Positions 32,634-41,249 of a stretch of 64,000 nucleotides of DNA are shown here, piece by piece. How positions within the stretch are numbered: position 1 is the stretch's first letter; each line of letters starts with the position of its first letter. The position numbers were made by a program, and so were the translations under genes. The stretch spans positions 62,001-126,000 of the forward strand of contig CAVTPZ010000003.1 in the NCBI GenBank assembly GCA_963736685.1, read 5' to 3'. The DNA comes from DASUPK01 sp963736685 (GTDB lineage Bacteria > Actinomycetota > Thermoleophilia > Solirubrobacterales > 70-9). The notes below the pieces were generated by a model. It was not told where the DNA came from, ran no database searches, and saw only the letters and a list, made by a program, of their open reading frames with translations.

Positions 32634-34826
32634 ATGGAAGCCGCCGCGGAGCGCGACTCGCAGCCGGGACCGGCCTATGTCCCGCGCGCGTTCGCGACCG
32701 GCGAGGTCCTCGAACCGGCCGTGCTCCTGGCAGCGCCATTGAAGACGATGCCGCGGCCGTCGATCCTCGATGCGCCGATCACGAAGCTGAAGGGCGCCGG
32801 GCCGAAGCTCGCGGAGGCAGCGTCCGAGATGGGGATATCGACCCTGGGCGACCTGCTGCGACACCTCCCACACAGCTATCGGGACCGCGCAAATCCGGTC
32901 GGCCTGGGCGAGCTGAGACTCGGGGAGGAGGCGACGGTCGAGGTGGAGGTCAGGAGCGCAACGCTCCGGCCGACCCGGCGCCGCCGCCTGACCATCCTCG
33001 AGGCCGATGTCTCCGACCGGAGCGGGAAGGTGAAGGCGGTCTGGTTCAACCGCGTCTGGCTCGCCGACCGGCTCCAGCCCGGGACGCGGTTGCTGCTCCA
33101 CGGCAAGCTCGAGAAGCGCGGGTTCAACGTCTCCGAGCACGAGTTCCTCGATGGCGCCGCGGACGCCGTCGGCCTGCACACCACGGGGGTCGTGCCGGTG
33201 CATCCCGCCAGCGAGCGGATCCGGCCACAGAAGATCCGCGAGTGGATCTGGCAGGCCAGCCGGCTCGCCCGACACGCCGTGGAGCCCATTCCAGGCCGGC
33301 TCAGACGCGAGCTCCGCATGGCGAGCGCGACGGAGGCGATCGTCGCCTCTCACTTCCCGGCCGACGAACATCAGGCGGAGGCCGCTCGGGAGCGACTCGC
33401 CTTCGAGGAGCTCTTCCTCTACCAGGCCGCGCTGATCACGAGGCGCGGCCGCCGTGTCGCCGGGAAACGGGGAATCGAGCTGGCGCCGCCCGCCGCCGAC
33501 GTCGCCGAGTGGCTCAGGTCGCTGCCCTTCGAGCTCACCGGGGACCAGCGCCGCGCATTGGCGGAGATCGACGTCGACCTCACCCGGGAGCAGCCGATGC
33601 AGCGGCTGCTGATGGGGGAGGTCGGTTCCGGGAAGACCGTGCTGGCCCTCTACGCGATGCTGCGGGCGATCGAAGCGGGACACCAGGCCGCCCTGATGGC
33701 GCCGACCGAGACGCTCGCCGAGCAGCATTTCCGCACCCTCGAGGATCTGATCCACGGAGCCGCGCCCGTCACGCTCCTGACCTCCGCGACGCCTCCCGCC
33801 GAGCGACGCGAGCTCCTCTCATCGCTCGCGGCCGGCACGCCCCAGCTCGTCGTCGGCACCCACGCCTTGATCGAGGGGTCGGTGGAGTTCTCCTCGCTGG
33901 CCGTCGCCGTGGTGGACGAGCAGCATCGGTTCGGCGTTCGTCAGCGCGCTGCGCTTGACGCCAAGGGCCCGGACACGCGCCTTCCCCACGTCCTGCACAT
34001 GACCGCCACGCCGATTCCCCGGACCCTGTCCCTGACCGCATACGGGGACCTCGACACGACCTCGCTGCGCGAGCTGCCGAAGAGCCGCCAGCCGGTCCGG
34101 ACCCGCGTCGTCGACGAGGAGCACCGGGCGGCCGCCTACGAGTTCATCCGCGAGCGCCTGCGCGAGGGGCGGCAGGCGTTCGTCGTCTGCCCGCTTGTGA
34201 GCGACTCGGAGGCAATCGAGGCAAAGGCGGCCGAGGCCGAGGCGAAGCGCCTGGCAAACGGCGAGTTCAGCGACTTCCGGGTCGCGCTGCTCCATGGCCA
34301 GATGTCGTCCGAGCAGAAGGCCCGGGCCATGGATGCGTTCGCATCCGGACAGGCGCATGTCCTGGTGGCGACCACGGTGATCGAGGTCGGCATCGATGTG
34401 GCGAACGCCACCGTGATGCTCGTCGAGGGAGCGGAGCGGTTCGGCCTCTCGCAGCTCCATCAGCTCCGCGGCCGGGTGGGCCGCGGGCGGCACGAGTCCT
34501 TCTGCATCCTCTTCGGCGACCCCGAGTCGGATGCGGCCAAGGCGAGGCTCGAGGCGATCGCGGGGGAGGGGGATGGCTTCGCGCTCGCGGAGGTCGATCT
34601 GACGATCCGCGGCGAGGGGGAGATCCTCGGCACCCGCCAGCACGGCCTGCCGCGGTTCCGCGCCGCCTCGCTGCCGGAGGACACGGCGCTGCTGCTGGAG
34701 GCCCGCCGGCGCGTGCTGGAGCTCCGCGAGCGCTTCGGCTCCCTCGAGGCGCCGGGGATCGGTCCGTTGCTCGACGAGGCTCGCCGGCGCTTCGGCGACG
34801 AGCGCGTCGAGCAGCTCGCGGCGTGA
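32634..34826 (+). CDS. recG: ATP-dependent DNA helicase RecG
   Basis: A 730-aa branch-migration helicase acting on stalled forks and Holliday junctions. The N-terminal wedge domain has ITKLKGAGPKLAEAASEMGISTLGDLLRHLPHSYRDR and an OB fold; helicase motifs are LLMGEVGSGKTVLALYAML, APTETLAEQHF, VVDEQHRFGVRQR (DEQH), MTATPIPRTL and LRGRVGRG. Start at 32634 is preferred because of the TAGCCT upstream, although the first ~38 residues are weakly conserved. Overlaps rsmD by four bases. Confidence 0.95.
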   Translation: MEAAAERDSQPGPAYVPRAFATGEVLEPAVLLAAPLKTMPRPSILDAPITKLKGAGPKLAEAASEMGISTLGDLLRHLPHSYRDRANPVGLGELRLGEEATVEVEVRSATLRPTRRRRLTILEADVSDRSGKVKAVWFNRVWLADRLQPGTRLLLHGKLEKRGFNVSEHEFLDGAADAVGLHTTGVVPVHPASERIRPQKIREWIWQASRLARHAVEPIPGRLRRELRMASATEAIVASHFPADEHQAEAARERLAFEELFLYQAALITRRGRRVAGKRGIELAPPAADVAEWLRSLPFELTGDQRRALAEIDVDLTREQPMQRLLMGEVGSGKTVLALYAMLRAIEAGHQAALMAPTETLAEQHFRTLEDLIHGAAPVTLLTSATPPAERRELLSSLAAGTPQLVVGTHALIEGSVEFSSLAVAVVDEQHRFGVRQRAALDAKGPDTRLPHVLHMTATPIPRTLSLTAYGDLDTTSLRELPKSRQPVRTRVVDEEHRAAAYEFIRERLREGRQAFVVCPLVSDSEAIEAKAAEAEAKRLANGEFSDFRVALLHGQMSSEQKARAMDAFASGQAHVLVATTVIEVGIDVANATVMLVEGAERFGLSQLHQLRGRVGRGRHESFCILFGDPESDAAKARLEAIAGEGDGFALAEVDLTIRGEGEILGTRQHGLPRFRAASLPEDTALLLEARRRVLELRERFGSLEAPGIGPLLDEARRRFGDERVEQLAA

Positions 34827-35356
34827 GCGAGCTTCGCATCAGCGGCGGCGAGCTCGGCGGGCGCCGCATCCGGGTGCCGAAGGGGAACGTCAGGCCTACC
34901 ACCGAGCGCGTCCGGGAGGCGGTCTTCTCGATCCTCGGCGATATCTCGGGCTCGCGGGTCCTGGACCTGTTCTGCGGCAGCGGCGCTCTGGCGATCGAGG
35001 CTCTCTCTCGCGGAGCGAGCGAGGCGACCCTGGTCGATACGCACCCCCGAACCGCGCGGGAGAACGTCGAGCGCCTCGGCTTGACCGAGCGCGCGCGCGT
35101 CGTCCGCTCGGATGCCGTCCGGTTCCTGCGCCGCGCGGAGCAGGGCGCCTTCGATCTTGTGCTCTGCGACCCTCCCTATACACTCGCCGACCGCCTGGCG
35201 ACCGATCTCGAGTCCCTGATCCCGGGGGCACTGGCGGAGACAGGCAGAGCCATGATCGAGTCCTCCCCCGACAATCCCCTGCAAATCGAGCTGCCGCTCC
35301 TCACCGAGCGCGCCTACGGCGACACGCTCGTGCGAATTCACGGAGCGGGACGATGA
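34823..35356 (+). CDS. rsmD: 16S rRNA (guanine(966)-N2)-methyltransferase
   Basis: A 177-aa SAM-dependent enzyme methylating G966 of 16S rRNA. It shows RISGGELGGRRIRVPKGNVRPTTERVREAVFSIL, VLDLFCGSGALAIEALSRGA (SAM loop) and LVLCDPPYTL (DPPY catalytic motif). GTG start overlapping recG. Its TGA overlaps the coaD ATG (ATGA), an arrangement seen in many bacteria. Confidence 0.95.
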   Translation: MSELRISGGELGGRRIRVPKGNVRPTTERVREAVFSILGDISGSRVLDLFCGSGALAIEALSRGASEATLVDTHPRTARENVERLGLTERARVVRSDAVRFLRRAEQGAFDLVLCDPPYTLADRLATDLESLIPGALAETGRAMIESSPDNPLQIELPLLTERAYGDTLVRIHGAGR

Positions 35357-35853
35357 GCGCCGAGGAACCGCGCATCGCAATCTGCCCCGGTAGCTATGAC
35401 CCGGTCACCAACGGTCACCTCGACGTGATCTCTCGCACCTCGCACGTGTTCGACAAGGTGGTGGTCGGGGTCGTCAACAACCCGATGCGCAAGGAGAAGA
35501 CGTTGTTCACGGCCGAGGAGCGAAAGCAGTTCATCGAGGACGCGACCACGGACCTGAAGAACGTCGAGGTGGGGATCATGTCCAACCTGCTGGTCGAGTT
35601 CGCGAAGGAGAACGGGGCGATCGCGATCATCAAGGGCCTCCGCGCGATCTCTGACTTCGAGTACGAGTTCGAGATGAACCAGCTCAACCGGAAGCTCGCC
35701 GCGGACATCGAGAGCATGTACATCTTCGCCTCCGCGAACTACAGCTTCCTGTCCTCGACGGGGGTCAAGGAGATCGCCACCTTCGGCGGGGACATCAGCG
35801 ACCTGGTCCCCGAGCCGGTTGCAAAAGCGCTTGCGGAAAGGCTTGCCCGCTAG
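35353..35853 (+). CDS. coaD: Phosphopantetheine adenylyltransferase
   Basis: A 166-aa nucleotidyltransferase making dephospho-CoA from 4'-phosphopantetheine. It has the CPGSYDPVTNGHLDVISR motif (T/H-x-G-H equivalent), KGLRAISDFEYEFEMNQLNRKLA and FLSSTGVKEIATFGGDIS. Its length is typical. Coupled to rsmD. Confidence 0.96.
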   Translation: MSAEEPRIAICPGSYDPVTNGHLDVISRTSHVFDKVVVGVVNNPMRKEKTLFTAEERKQFIEDATTDLKNVEVGIMSNLLVEFAKENGAIAIIKGLRAISDFEYEFEMNQLNRKLAADIESMYIFASANYSFLSSTGVKEIATFGGDISDLVPEPVAKALAERLAR

Positions 35854-35953
35854 GGCTTCGTGCGTGAGTTCCGGGCAGGAGCTTGCAATTCGGTGAAGAA
35901 AGGCAACCCGCGGCCCGCCAACTGGGCCGATGCGTAAGCTTTAGCGACTGCAA
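35854..35953 (+). promoter_or_regulatory. Gap with promoter-like sequence before the coiled-coil gene
   Basis: One hundred bases after coaD. TAAGCT (35935-35940) ends 13 bases before the ATG at 35954. TTGCAA at 35883 is too far away to be its -35. No hairpin with a T-tract is seen. Confidence 0.3.
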
Positions 35954-36421
35954 ATGGACGTTCTAGTACTCATCGACAAGCTCGACGACCTGGTGCACAA
36001 CGCGCGCCCGGTGCCGCTCACCGATCAGGTGCGCGTCGATCGCGAGGAGATCTATGACCTCCTCGACCAGATGCGCGCCACGATCCCTGAGGAGATCAAG
36101 CAGGCCCGCTGGATCGTCAAGGAGCGCCAGGAGATGCTGGCCGAGGCGAAGCGGGAGGCCGAGCGGATCGTCAAGGAGGCCCGCGAGCAGCAGGCCCGCC
36201 TCGTCGCGAACGAGGAGATCACGCGTCAGGCCGAGCGAGCCGCTGAGGAGATCGTCGAGGAGGCCCGGGAGCGCGAGCGGGAGATCCGCCTCGGCGCCGA
36301 GGACTACGCCGACGACATCCTCTCGACGCTCGAGGTCAACCTCCAGAAGTTCCTGCAGGCCGTGCAGCGAGGCCGCGACCGGCTCCAGGGCCGCGAGCGC
36401 GAGCCTTCCGAGATCGGTTAG
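35954..36421 (+). CDS. DivIVA/SepIVA-like coiled-coil protein
   Basis: A 155-aa, highly charged helical protein. A short N-terminal part (VLIDKLDDLVHNARPVPLTDQVRVDREEIYDLLDQMRATIPEEIKQARWIV) is followed by a long coiled coil (residues ~55-130, Glu/Arg/Lys-rich) and a basic tail. Proteins of this shape next to coaD in actinobacteria include mycobacterial SepIVA, a septum-site DivIVA relative. Placement and architecture support that relationship. Direct function here is inferred. Confidence 0.75.
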   Translation: MDVLVLIDKLDDLVHNARPVPLTDQVRVDREEIYDLLDQMRATIPEEIKQARWIVKERQEMLAEAKREAERIVKEAREQQARLVANEEITRQAERAAEEIVEEAREREREIRLGAEDYADDILSTLEVNLQKFLQAVQRGRDRLQGREREPSEIG

Positions 36422-36471
36422 GGCGCTCCACCGCCACTAGGGTTCGCTTCCCAACGAGGGAAGGAGCTGGC

Positions 36472-37176
36472 ATGTCCGAGCGGTGGTTCTCCGACGAGGA
36501 GCTGGCCGAGATGTCGCGGCCGACGATGGACTCCGCGATGGAGGCTGTCGACGAAGGCGATCTCGACCGGGCCAAGGAGCTGTGCGAACGGGAGAAGTAC
36601 GAGTCCCAGTTCATGCACGACATGCTGGTCGACGGGATGGCCGGCCTGATCTCCTTCGTCAAGCAGAAGCTCGGTGACGAGGGGGTCCGCGAGGCCTGGG
36701 AGTGGAGCCTCGAGCGAAGCTGGAAGCAGAGCGTCGAGAAGATCGACGCCGCCGATCGAAAGACGATCGCCCGGGCCCTGGCGGCCACCTGGCGCGGGCA
36801 CTCGACCGGCGGCGTCGGCCCCAACCCGGGCGCCTTCGAGATCGCCGAGGACGACGAGAAGCTCACCTTCACCATGAATCCGTGCGGTTCCGGCCAGCGG
36901 CTGTGGCGCAACGGCCGCTACGGGCCCGGTGGGTGGGGAGTCACGGACGAGGCGCACGATTGGAGCTACGGCCGCAAGGGCTTCCCCCTCTACTGCACGC
37001 ACTGCGCGTTCATGAACGAGCTCGGACCGATCAACTGGATCGGCTATCCGGTCTATCCCTCCGAGCCTCCGGAGGACTTCGACCGCGACCCCTGCATCTG
37101 GCATTGGTACAAGGACCCGGCGGACATCCCTGAGCGCCACTGGGAGCGCTACGGGCTGGAGCGAAGCGCGGGTTGA
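36472..37176 (+). CDS. Conserved protein of unknown function, Cys/His-rich C-terminal half
   Basis: A 234-aa protein with SD AAGGAG (36461-36466) before its ATG. The first ~115 residues look helical. The second half has ordered motifs: FTMNPCGSGQRLWRNGRYG, HDWSYGRKGFPLYCTHCAFMNELGPINWIGYPVY and DPCIWHWYKDPADIPERHW. The spaced Cys, His and Trp suggest a metal or cofactor site. I do not recognise the family with confidence. It is followed by an APH-type kinase gene whose TTG overlaps its stop. Confidence 0.6.
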   Translation: MSERWFSDEELAEMSRPTMDSAMEAVDEGDLDRAKELCEREKYESQFMHDMLVDGMAGLISFVKQKLGDEGVREAWEWSLERSWKQSVEKIDAADRKTIARALAATWRGHSTGGVGPNPGAFEIAEDDEKLTFTMNPCGSGQRLWRNGRYGPGGWGVTDEAHDWSYGRKGFPLYCTHCAFMNELGPINWIGYPVYPSEPPEDFDRDPCIWHWYKDPADIPERHWERYGLERSAG

Positions 37177-38150
37177 GCTCGGATCCGCTCGCAGGCGGGG
37201 TCCGGGAGATCCTGCGCGAGGCCGAGGAGAGCGACCCGGGTGAGGTCGAGCTGATGCCGATCCCCGGCGGCGCCTCGCGGGAGACCTGGCTGGCGGAGGC
37301 CGGCGGGCGTCGCTGGGTACTCAGGCGCGACCCGGAGGGATCCGTCTCCCTCGTGCCGATCCGCGACGAGTTCGCCCTGATCGCCCGCGCCCTCGATGCA
37401 GGCGTCCCTGTGCCGGAGCCCGTCGCCCTCGAGCGCGCCGGTGGCCGGCTCGGCACCGACGGGATGCTCATGTCGTTCGTCGACGGATCCTCGGTGGCGC
37501 CGCGCATCCTCCGCAAGCCCGAATTCGAGATCGCGCGTTCCCGTCTGCCGGCCCAGCTCGGGGAGGCGCTGGCGCGCATCCATTCGGTCGACCCGTCGGA
37601 CCTGGCCGGCGTGCTCCCGGATTCGGGGGATGATCCGGCCGTCGATCAGATAGCCGAGTGGGAACGCCAGCTCGATGCGATCGGCGAGCCGCTGCCGGCC
37701 GTGGAGCTCGGGCTCCGCTGGCTGCGGGCCAATGCTCCCGAGGCTGCGGAGCCCCGCCTGGTCCACGGCGATTTCCGCCTGGGCAACTTCATCGTGGATG
37801 AGGACGGTCTGGCGGCGGTGATCGACTGGGAGCTGGCTCACCTCGGCGATCCGGCCGAGGACATCGGCTGGCTCTGCATCCGCTCCTGGCGGTTCGGCAA
37901 TGACGAGGCCGCCGTCGCCGGCGTCGGCAGCCTCGATGAATTCATCGCCGCCTACGAGGGGGCGGGCGGCTCATCGGTCGATCGCAACCGGGTCCGCTAC
38001 TGGGAGGCCTTCGGCAACGTGAAGTGGGCGGTGATCTGCGCACGCCAGGCCCACGATCACCTGACCGGCGTGCGCCGCAGCCATGAGCTCGCCTCGCTCG
38101 GCCGGAGGGTCTGTGAGCCGGAGTGGGACATGCTGGAGCTGATCAGCTGA
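37173..38150 (+). CDS. Phosphotransferase, APH/ACAD10-11-like kinase fold
   Basis: A 325-aa aminoglycoside-phosphotransferase-fold protein. LMPIPGGASRETWLAEAGGRRWVLRRD is the nucleotide-binding N-lobe, LVHGDFRLGNFIVDEDGLAAVIDWELAHLGDPAEDIGWL is the catalytic and metal segment (HGDxxxxN, DWE). The subfamily is commonly linked to acyl-CoA dehydrogenases, so the substrate may be a hydroxyacyl-CoA or similar small molecule rather than an antibiotic. TTG start overlapping the previous gene; its TGA shares an A with the next ATG. Confidence 0.85.
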   Translation: MSSDPLAGGVREILREAEESDPGEVELMPIPGGASRETWLAEAGGRRWVLRRDPEGSVSLVPIRDEFALIARALDAGVPVPEPVALERAGGRLGTDGMLMSFVDGSSVAPRILRKPEFEIARSRLPAQLGEALARIHSVDPSDLAGVLPDSGDDPAVDQIAEWERQLDAIGEPLPAVELGLRWLRANAPEAAEPRLVHGDFRLGNFIVDEDGLAAVIDWELAHLGDPAEDIGWLCIRSWRFGNDEAAVAGVGSLDEFIAAYEGAGGSSVDRNRVRYWEAFGNVKWAVICARQAHDHLTGVRRSHELASLGRRVCEPEWDMLELIS

Positions 38151-38506
38151 TGCAGGACCGGCCGACAGCGCCGGAGCTCCTGGACGCCGTCGCCGAGTAC
38201 CTGTTCGGGGAGCTGCGGCCCGGGGTGCCGCGCGAGCAGCGCTTCAAGGTGCTGGTCGCTGCGAACGTCTGCACTGTGGTGGCGCGCGAGATCCGGGCCG
38301 GGGATCAGCCGGACGAGGCTGACCTTGCGCTCTTCGGTGAGCTGCTCGGCGAGGAGGCGACCGATGTACACGAGGCGGCCGCGGAGCTCTCACGTCGGCT
38401 CAGGGCGGGGGAATTGGATGACCGCATCGAGGAGCTCGCTCCCCGGCTCGAGGAGCACGTTCGCCGCAAGCTGGATATCGCCCGCCCCGGGTACGCCGAC
38501 GGCTAG
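38150..38506 (+). CDS. DUF6285-type small protein
   Basis: A 118-aa, largely helical acidic protein: PTAPELLDAVAEYLFGELRPGVPREQRFKVLVAANVCTVVAREI, then two further helices. Proteins of this type are usually encoded directly after an APH-like phosphotransferase, as here (TGATG overlap), and probably work with it. Function is not established. Its end overlaps the convergent SDR gene by four bases. Confidence 0.75.
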   Translation: MQDRPTAPELLDAVAEYLFGELRPGVPREQRFKVLVAANVCTVVAREIRAGDQPDEADLALFGELLGEEATDVHEAAAELSRRLRAGELDDRIEELAPRLEEHVRRKLDIARPGYADG

Positions 38507-39192
38507 TCGCGTCGCTCTGAGCCGAGGGTGAAGGTGTTGAGGCCGGCCCCACCGTCGACCGCGATCTCCTGTCCGGTCACCTGGGCGGCCTCCTCCGAGC
38601 AGAGGTAAGCAACGGTCGCCGCGATCTCCGCCGGCTCGACCATGCGGCCGGAGGGGAGCATCGGCGCCAGGCGCTCGAGGATCTCCTCGGGCATGGCCAG
38701 GACCTTCTCGGTCGCGACCATCCCGGGAAGCACGGCGTTGGCGGTGATCCCGTGGTGGACGTTCTCGGCGGCCAGCGTCTTCACCATGCCGAGCAGGCCG
38801 GCCTTGGAGGACGAGTAGGCGATCTGGCCCCGAAGACCCACCTTGGCGGCGCCCGAGGAGATCGCGACGATCCGGCCCCAGTCGCGCTCCCGCATGCCGG
38901 GGAGACAGGCCTGGACCGTGCGGAAGGCCCCGGTCAGATTCACATCGATGTCCCTGGCCCACTGCTCGGGAGTCATCCTGTGTGCGGGGGCGAGCGTGTC
39001 GGTGATCGCGGCATTGGGCACGCAGACGTCGATCTCTCCGAGGTCCGGCAGCTCGTCCCTCGCCACGTCGACCTGGAGGTCGCAGCCCTCGTCCCGGTCG
39101 AGGGTGATCACGTCCATGCCCTCCGCGCGAAGCCGCTGGGCGATCGCGGCTCCGATCCCGCGCGCCGCACCTGTGACCAACGCTCGTCTCAT
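38503..39192 (-). CDS. SDR family oxidoreductase (3-oxoacyl/acetoacetyl-CoA reductase-like)
   Basis: A 229-aa SDR with LVTGAARGIGAAIAQRL, AISSGAAKVGLRGQIAYSSSKAGL (Ser and Tyr-x-x-x-Lys) and PSGRMVEPAEIAATVAYLCSEEAAQVTGQEIAVDGG, the C-terminal pattern of FabG/PhaB-like enzymes. Its ATG overlaps the enoyl-CoA hydratase stop (ATGA), so it is co-translated with a crotonase and likely reduces a 3-oxoacyl-CoA or related compound. Confidence 0.88.
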   Translation of the reverse strand: MRRALVTGAARGIGAAIAQRLRAEGMDVITLDRDEGCDLQVDVARDELPDLGEIDVCVPNAAITDTLAPAHRMTPEQWARDIDVNLTGAFRTVQACLPGMRERDWGRIVAISSGAAKVGLRGQIAYSSSKAGLLGMVKTLAAENVHHGITANAVLPGMVATEKVLAMPEEILERLAPMLPSGRMVEPAEIAATVAYLCSEEAAQVTGQEIAVDGGAGLNTFTLGSERRD

Positions 39193-40040
39193 AGCTCGGT
39201 CTCGTGGGTCCCAGCGCGGCCCGCGTCGGTCTTCTCGTAGAAGCGGCCGAGCAGCTCGGACGTCTCCTTCGGATCGGCGCAGCTGTAGGCGTTCCATGCC
39301 TCGTTGCGAAGCTGTTCGTCGAGCGGCTTGCCGACCGTGTCGAGGATGGTCTGCTTGGCCGAGCGCACCGCGCGCTGGGAGTTCCGGAGGATCTGGCGGG
39401 CGACCGCCTCCGCCTCGGCCATCAGCCGGTCATGTGGGACGACCTTCGAGACGAGGTTGCATTGCAGCGCTCGCTGGGCGTCGATCGGCTCCGCGGTGAG
39501 CAGCATCTCGAGAGCGATCCCGGTGCCGCAGGTGTTGACGAGACGAACGATGCCGCCGTCCCCGTGATGGAAGCCCCGGCGGGCCTCGAAGGAGCCGAAC
39601 ACGGCGCGGTCTGAGGCAATCCGGATGTCGCAGGCCAGAGCGGTTTCGAGGCCGCCGGCCAGGGCCCATCCGTTGATGGCCCCGACGATCGGCTTGTAGA
39701 TCCGGTGCATCCCGCGCGTGAAGCCGTTCAGCCCGAGCTCGGCGATCTCGCGGATGTCCGTGACGTTGCTCGCGGCGACGATCGGAGGGATGTACTCCTT
39801 CAGGTCGGCGCCGGCGCAGAATGCCTCCCCGGCGCCCGTCAGGATCGCGACGTCGACGGAGTCGTCCTCGGCGAAGTCGGCCCAGGCGGCGATCATGGCG
39901 CGATGGACCTCGGGACTGACGGCGTTCCGCGCCTCGGGCCGGTTGATCGTCACGTAGGCGATCCGGTCTCGCTTCTCGTAGAGGACGACGCCCTCATCGG
40001 CCGAGGGCGGCGGTCCGGGGCGGTCGGGGTTGTGATGCAT
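39189..40040 (-). CDS. Enoyl-CoA hydratase/isomerase (crotonase) family protein
   Basis: A 283-aa crotonase. The oxyanion-hole segments are AFCAGADLKEYIPP and INGWALAGGLETALACDIRIAS; the Glu residues in GGLETAL and FGSFEARRGF occupy the two catalytic positions of enoyl-CoA hydratase. ATG 40040 has AGGAGAG upstream. Together with the SDR behind it and the convergent phosphotransferase/DUF6285 pair it suggests a small acyl-CoA catabolic module. Confidence 0.88.
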   Translation of the reverse strand: MHHNPDRPGPPPSADEGVVLYEKRDRIAYVTINRPEARNAVSPEVHRAMIAAWADFAEDDSVDVAILTGAGEAFCAGADLKEYIPPIVAASNVTDIREIAELGLNGFTRGMHRIYKPIVGAINGWALAGGLETALACDIRIASDRAVFGSFEARRGFHHGDGGIVRLVNTCGTGIALEMLLTAEPIDAQRALQCNLVSKVVPHDRLMAEAEAVARQILRNSQRAVRSAKQTILDTVGKPLDEQLRNEAWNAYSCADPKETSELLGRFYEKTDAGRAGTHETEL

Positions 40041-40069
40041 GTTCTCTCCTCGTTCGCGGGCGGACGCGG

Positions 40070-40115
40070 ATCGTATGACTGGGATGTGGACTGAGCGCGG
40101 AATCTGCCGTAGATT
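40070..40115. promoter_or_regulatory. Divergent promoters between the crotonase and the exported lectin-like gene
   Basis: On the plus strand TGGACT (40087-40092), a 17-bp spacer and TAGATT (40110-40115) form a good -35/-10 pair for the gene at 40181. On the minus strand TACGAT (40075-40070) is a -10 candidate for the crotonase operon, 29 bases from its ATG. Confidence 0.5.
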
Positions 40116-40180
40116 CGCTTGCACAACCGAGGGGCCTGTCTGGTCCGGAGACGGGTACCAAGAGGAAAGGGAGAAGGACC

Positions 40181-40669
40181 ATGCGAAAGGCGCGGAAGCA
40201 TCTGAGCTTCGCGAACGTGATGTCCGTGATCGCTGTCTTCATCGCACTCGGCGGTGCGGCCTACGCCGGCACGAAGCTGAACGGCAAGACGATCAAGAAC
40301 GGGACGATCCCGAAGAAGAAGCTCAAGGCGAACGTCCTGAAGGGGCTGGACACCTGCCCGAGCGGCGCGACCAACTACACGCAGGGCATCTGTTACAGCA
40401 GTCAGTTCGCCGGGGCCGACTGGGACATCGCGGCCCGGGATTGCGCCACGAAGGGGCTGCGCCTGCCGGATCTCGGCGAGGGCCTCCTGATCACCAACAA
40501 GACGGTCTCGCCATACCTGTGGACCACGGACGTCTCGGATACCGGTCCTCCGAGCACGCGGGTGGTCGTGCGCACCGACGATTCCGGTTTCAGCCGGATC
40601 GCGACGAGCCCGAAGGGCGGCCCCGTCGCGTACGTCTGCGTCCTGAACGCGACGAACCCGCAGTCATAG
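40181..40669 (+). CDS. Exported small protein with lectin-like C-terminal domain
   Basis: A 162-aa protein. Residues ~8-29 (LSFANVMSVIAVFIALGGAAYAG) form a signal or anchor of a type recurrent in Thermoleophilia, followed by a Lys-rich linker. The mature domain has four Cys and the pattern ICYSSQFAGADWDIAARDCATKGLRLPDLGEG ... YLWTTDVSD ... AYVCVL. This resembles C-type-lectin-like or Lcl/DUF1566 domains (W-x-x-A-x-x-x-C-x-x-x-G-x-R-L-P). SD AAGGGAGAAGG precedes ATG. Probably surface or secreted; ligand unknown. Confidence 0.65.
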   Translation: MRKARKHLSFANVMSVIAVFIALGGAAYAGTKLNGKTIKNGTIPKKKLKANVLKGLDTCPSGATNYTQGICYSSQFAGADWDIAARDCATKGLRLPDLGEGLLITNKTVSPYLWTTDVSDTGPPSTRVVVRTDDSGFSRIATSPKGGPVAYVCVLNATNPQS

Positions 40670-40688
40670 GCCGAGTAGTCGACTAGGC
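40670..40688. terminator. Hairpin between two convergent genes
   Basis: GCC-G-AGT (40670-40676) pairs with ACT-A-GGC (40682-40688) across a five-base loop, with one internal mismatch. It directly follows the stop at 40669 and spans the stop of the opposing methyltransferase gene, so it could terminate both. No T-tract. Confidence 0.45.
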
Positions 40689-41225
40689 GTAGGTGGCGCG
40701 GACGACCGCGAGGTCGTCCGCGCGCCACGTCACCTCGCCGCCACACCACTCGGCGAGCTCCTCGGCGGTGTCGGGGAAGTCGAAGCCGGCCTCGATCGGG
40801 GTGACCTGCCGCTCGGCCTTCACCACGTCGCCGATCACCAGCGCCCTCGACTGCTCCCGGACGCGGCGGAACAGCGTCCGCTTCGCGTCGTCCTGAAGGT
40901 GATGGACGGAGAGCACCGAGATGACGAGGTCCCACGGGCCGTCTGGAAGCGGGTCCTCCATGCGGGCGAGCTGGACGTCGTCGTACTCCTCGCGGAGCCG
41001 GTAGACCATGTTCGAGTCGGAATCCAGGCCGATCACCCAGGCGTCCGGATAGGCCTCGAGCAGCACCCTCGTCGTCTCCCCGGTGCCCATGCCGAGCTCG
41101 AGGACGCGGTCGGGAGCAAACGGGATCGCCTCGATCGCTGCCCGTTGCAGCTCGTCATAGCGCGGGACCTCGGCCCGGATCTCCTCCAGGTAGGTCTCGG
41201 GATTCCAGTGAAATTGTGCGCACAC
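40683..41225 (-). CDS. Class I SAM-dependent methyltransferase
   Basis: A 180-aa methyltransferase. RVLELGMGTGETTRVLLEAYPDAWVIGLDSDSNMVYRLRE covers motif I and the acidic post-I residue; DLVISVLSVHHLQDDAKRTLFRRV is motif II/III. Small size and lack of a substrate domain suggest a small-molecule acceptor or a trans-aconitate/UbiE-like enzyme, but none can be named. GTG start; divergent from the yceD gene with 24 bp between them. Confidence 0.8.
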   Translation of the reverse strand: MCAQFHWNPETYLEEIRAEVPRYDELQRAAIEAIPFAPDRVLELGMGTGETTRVLLEAYPDAWVIGLDSDSNMVYRLREEYDDVQLARMEDPLPDGPWDLVISVLSVHHLQDDAKRTLFRRVREQSRALVIGDVVKAERQVTPIEAGFDFPDTAEELAEWCGGEVTWRADDLAVVRATYA

Positions 41226-41249
41226 GGTCGCTCGCTACCCTCGAAGCGA

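Noticed and set aside
37173..38150. Antibiotic-resistance kinase
   Set aside because: The fold is shared with aminoglycoside phosphotransferases, but sequence style and the DUF6285 neighbour point to an acyl-CoA-linked family.
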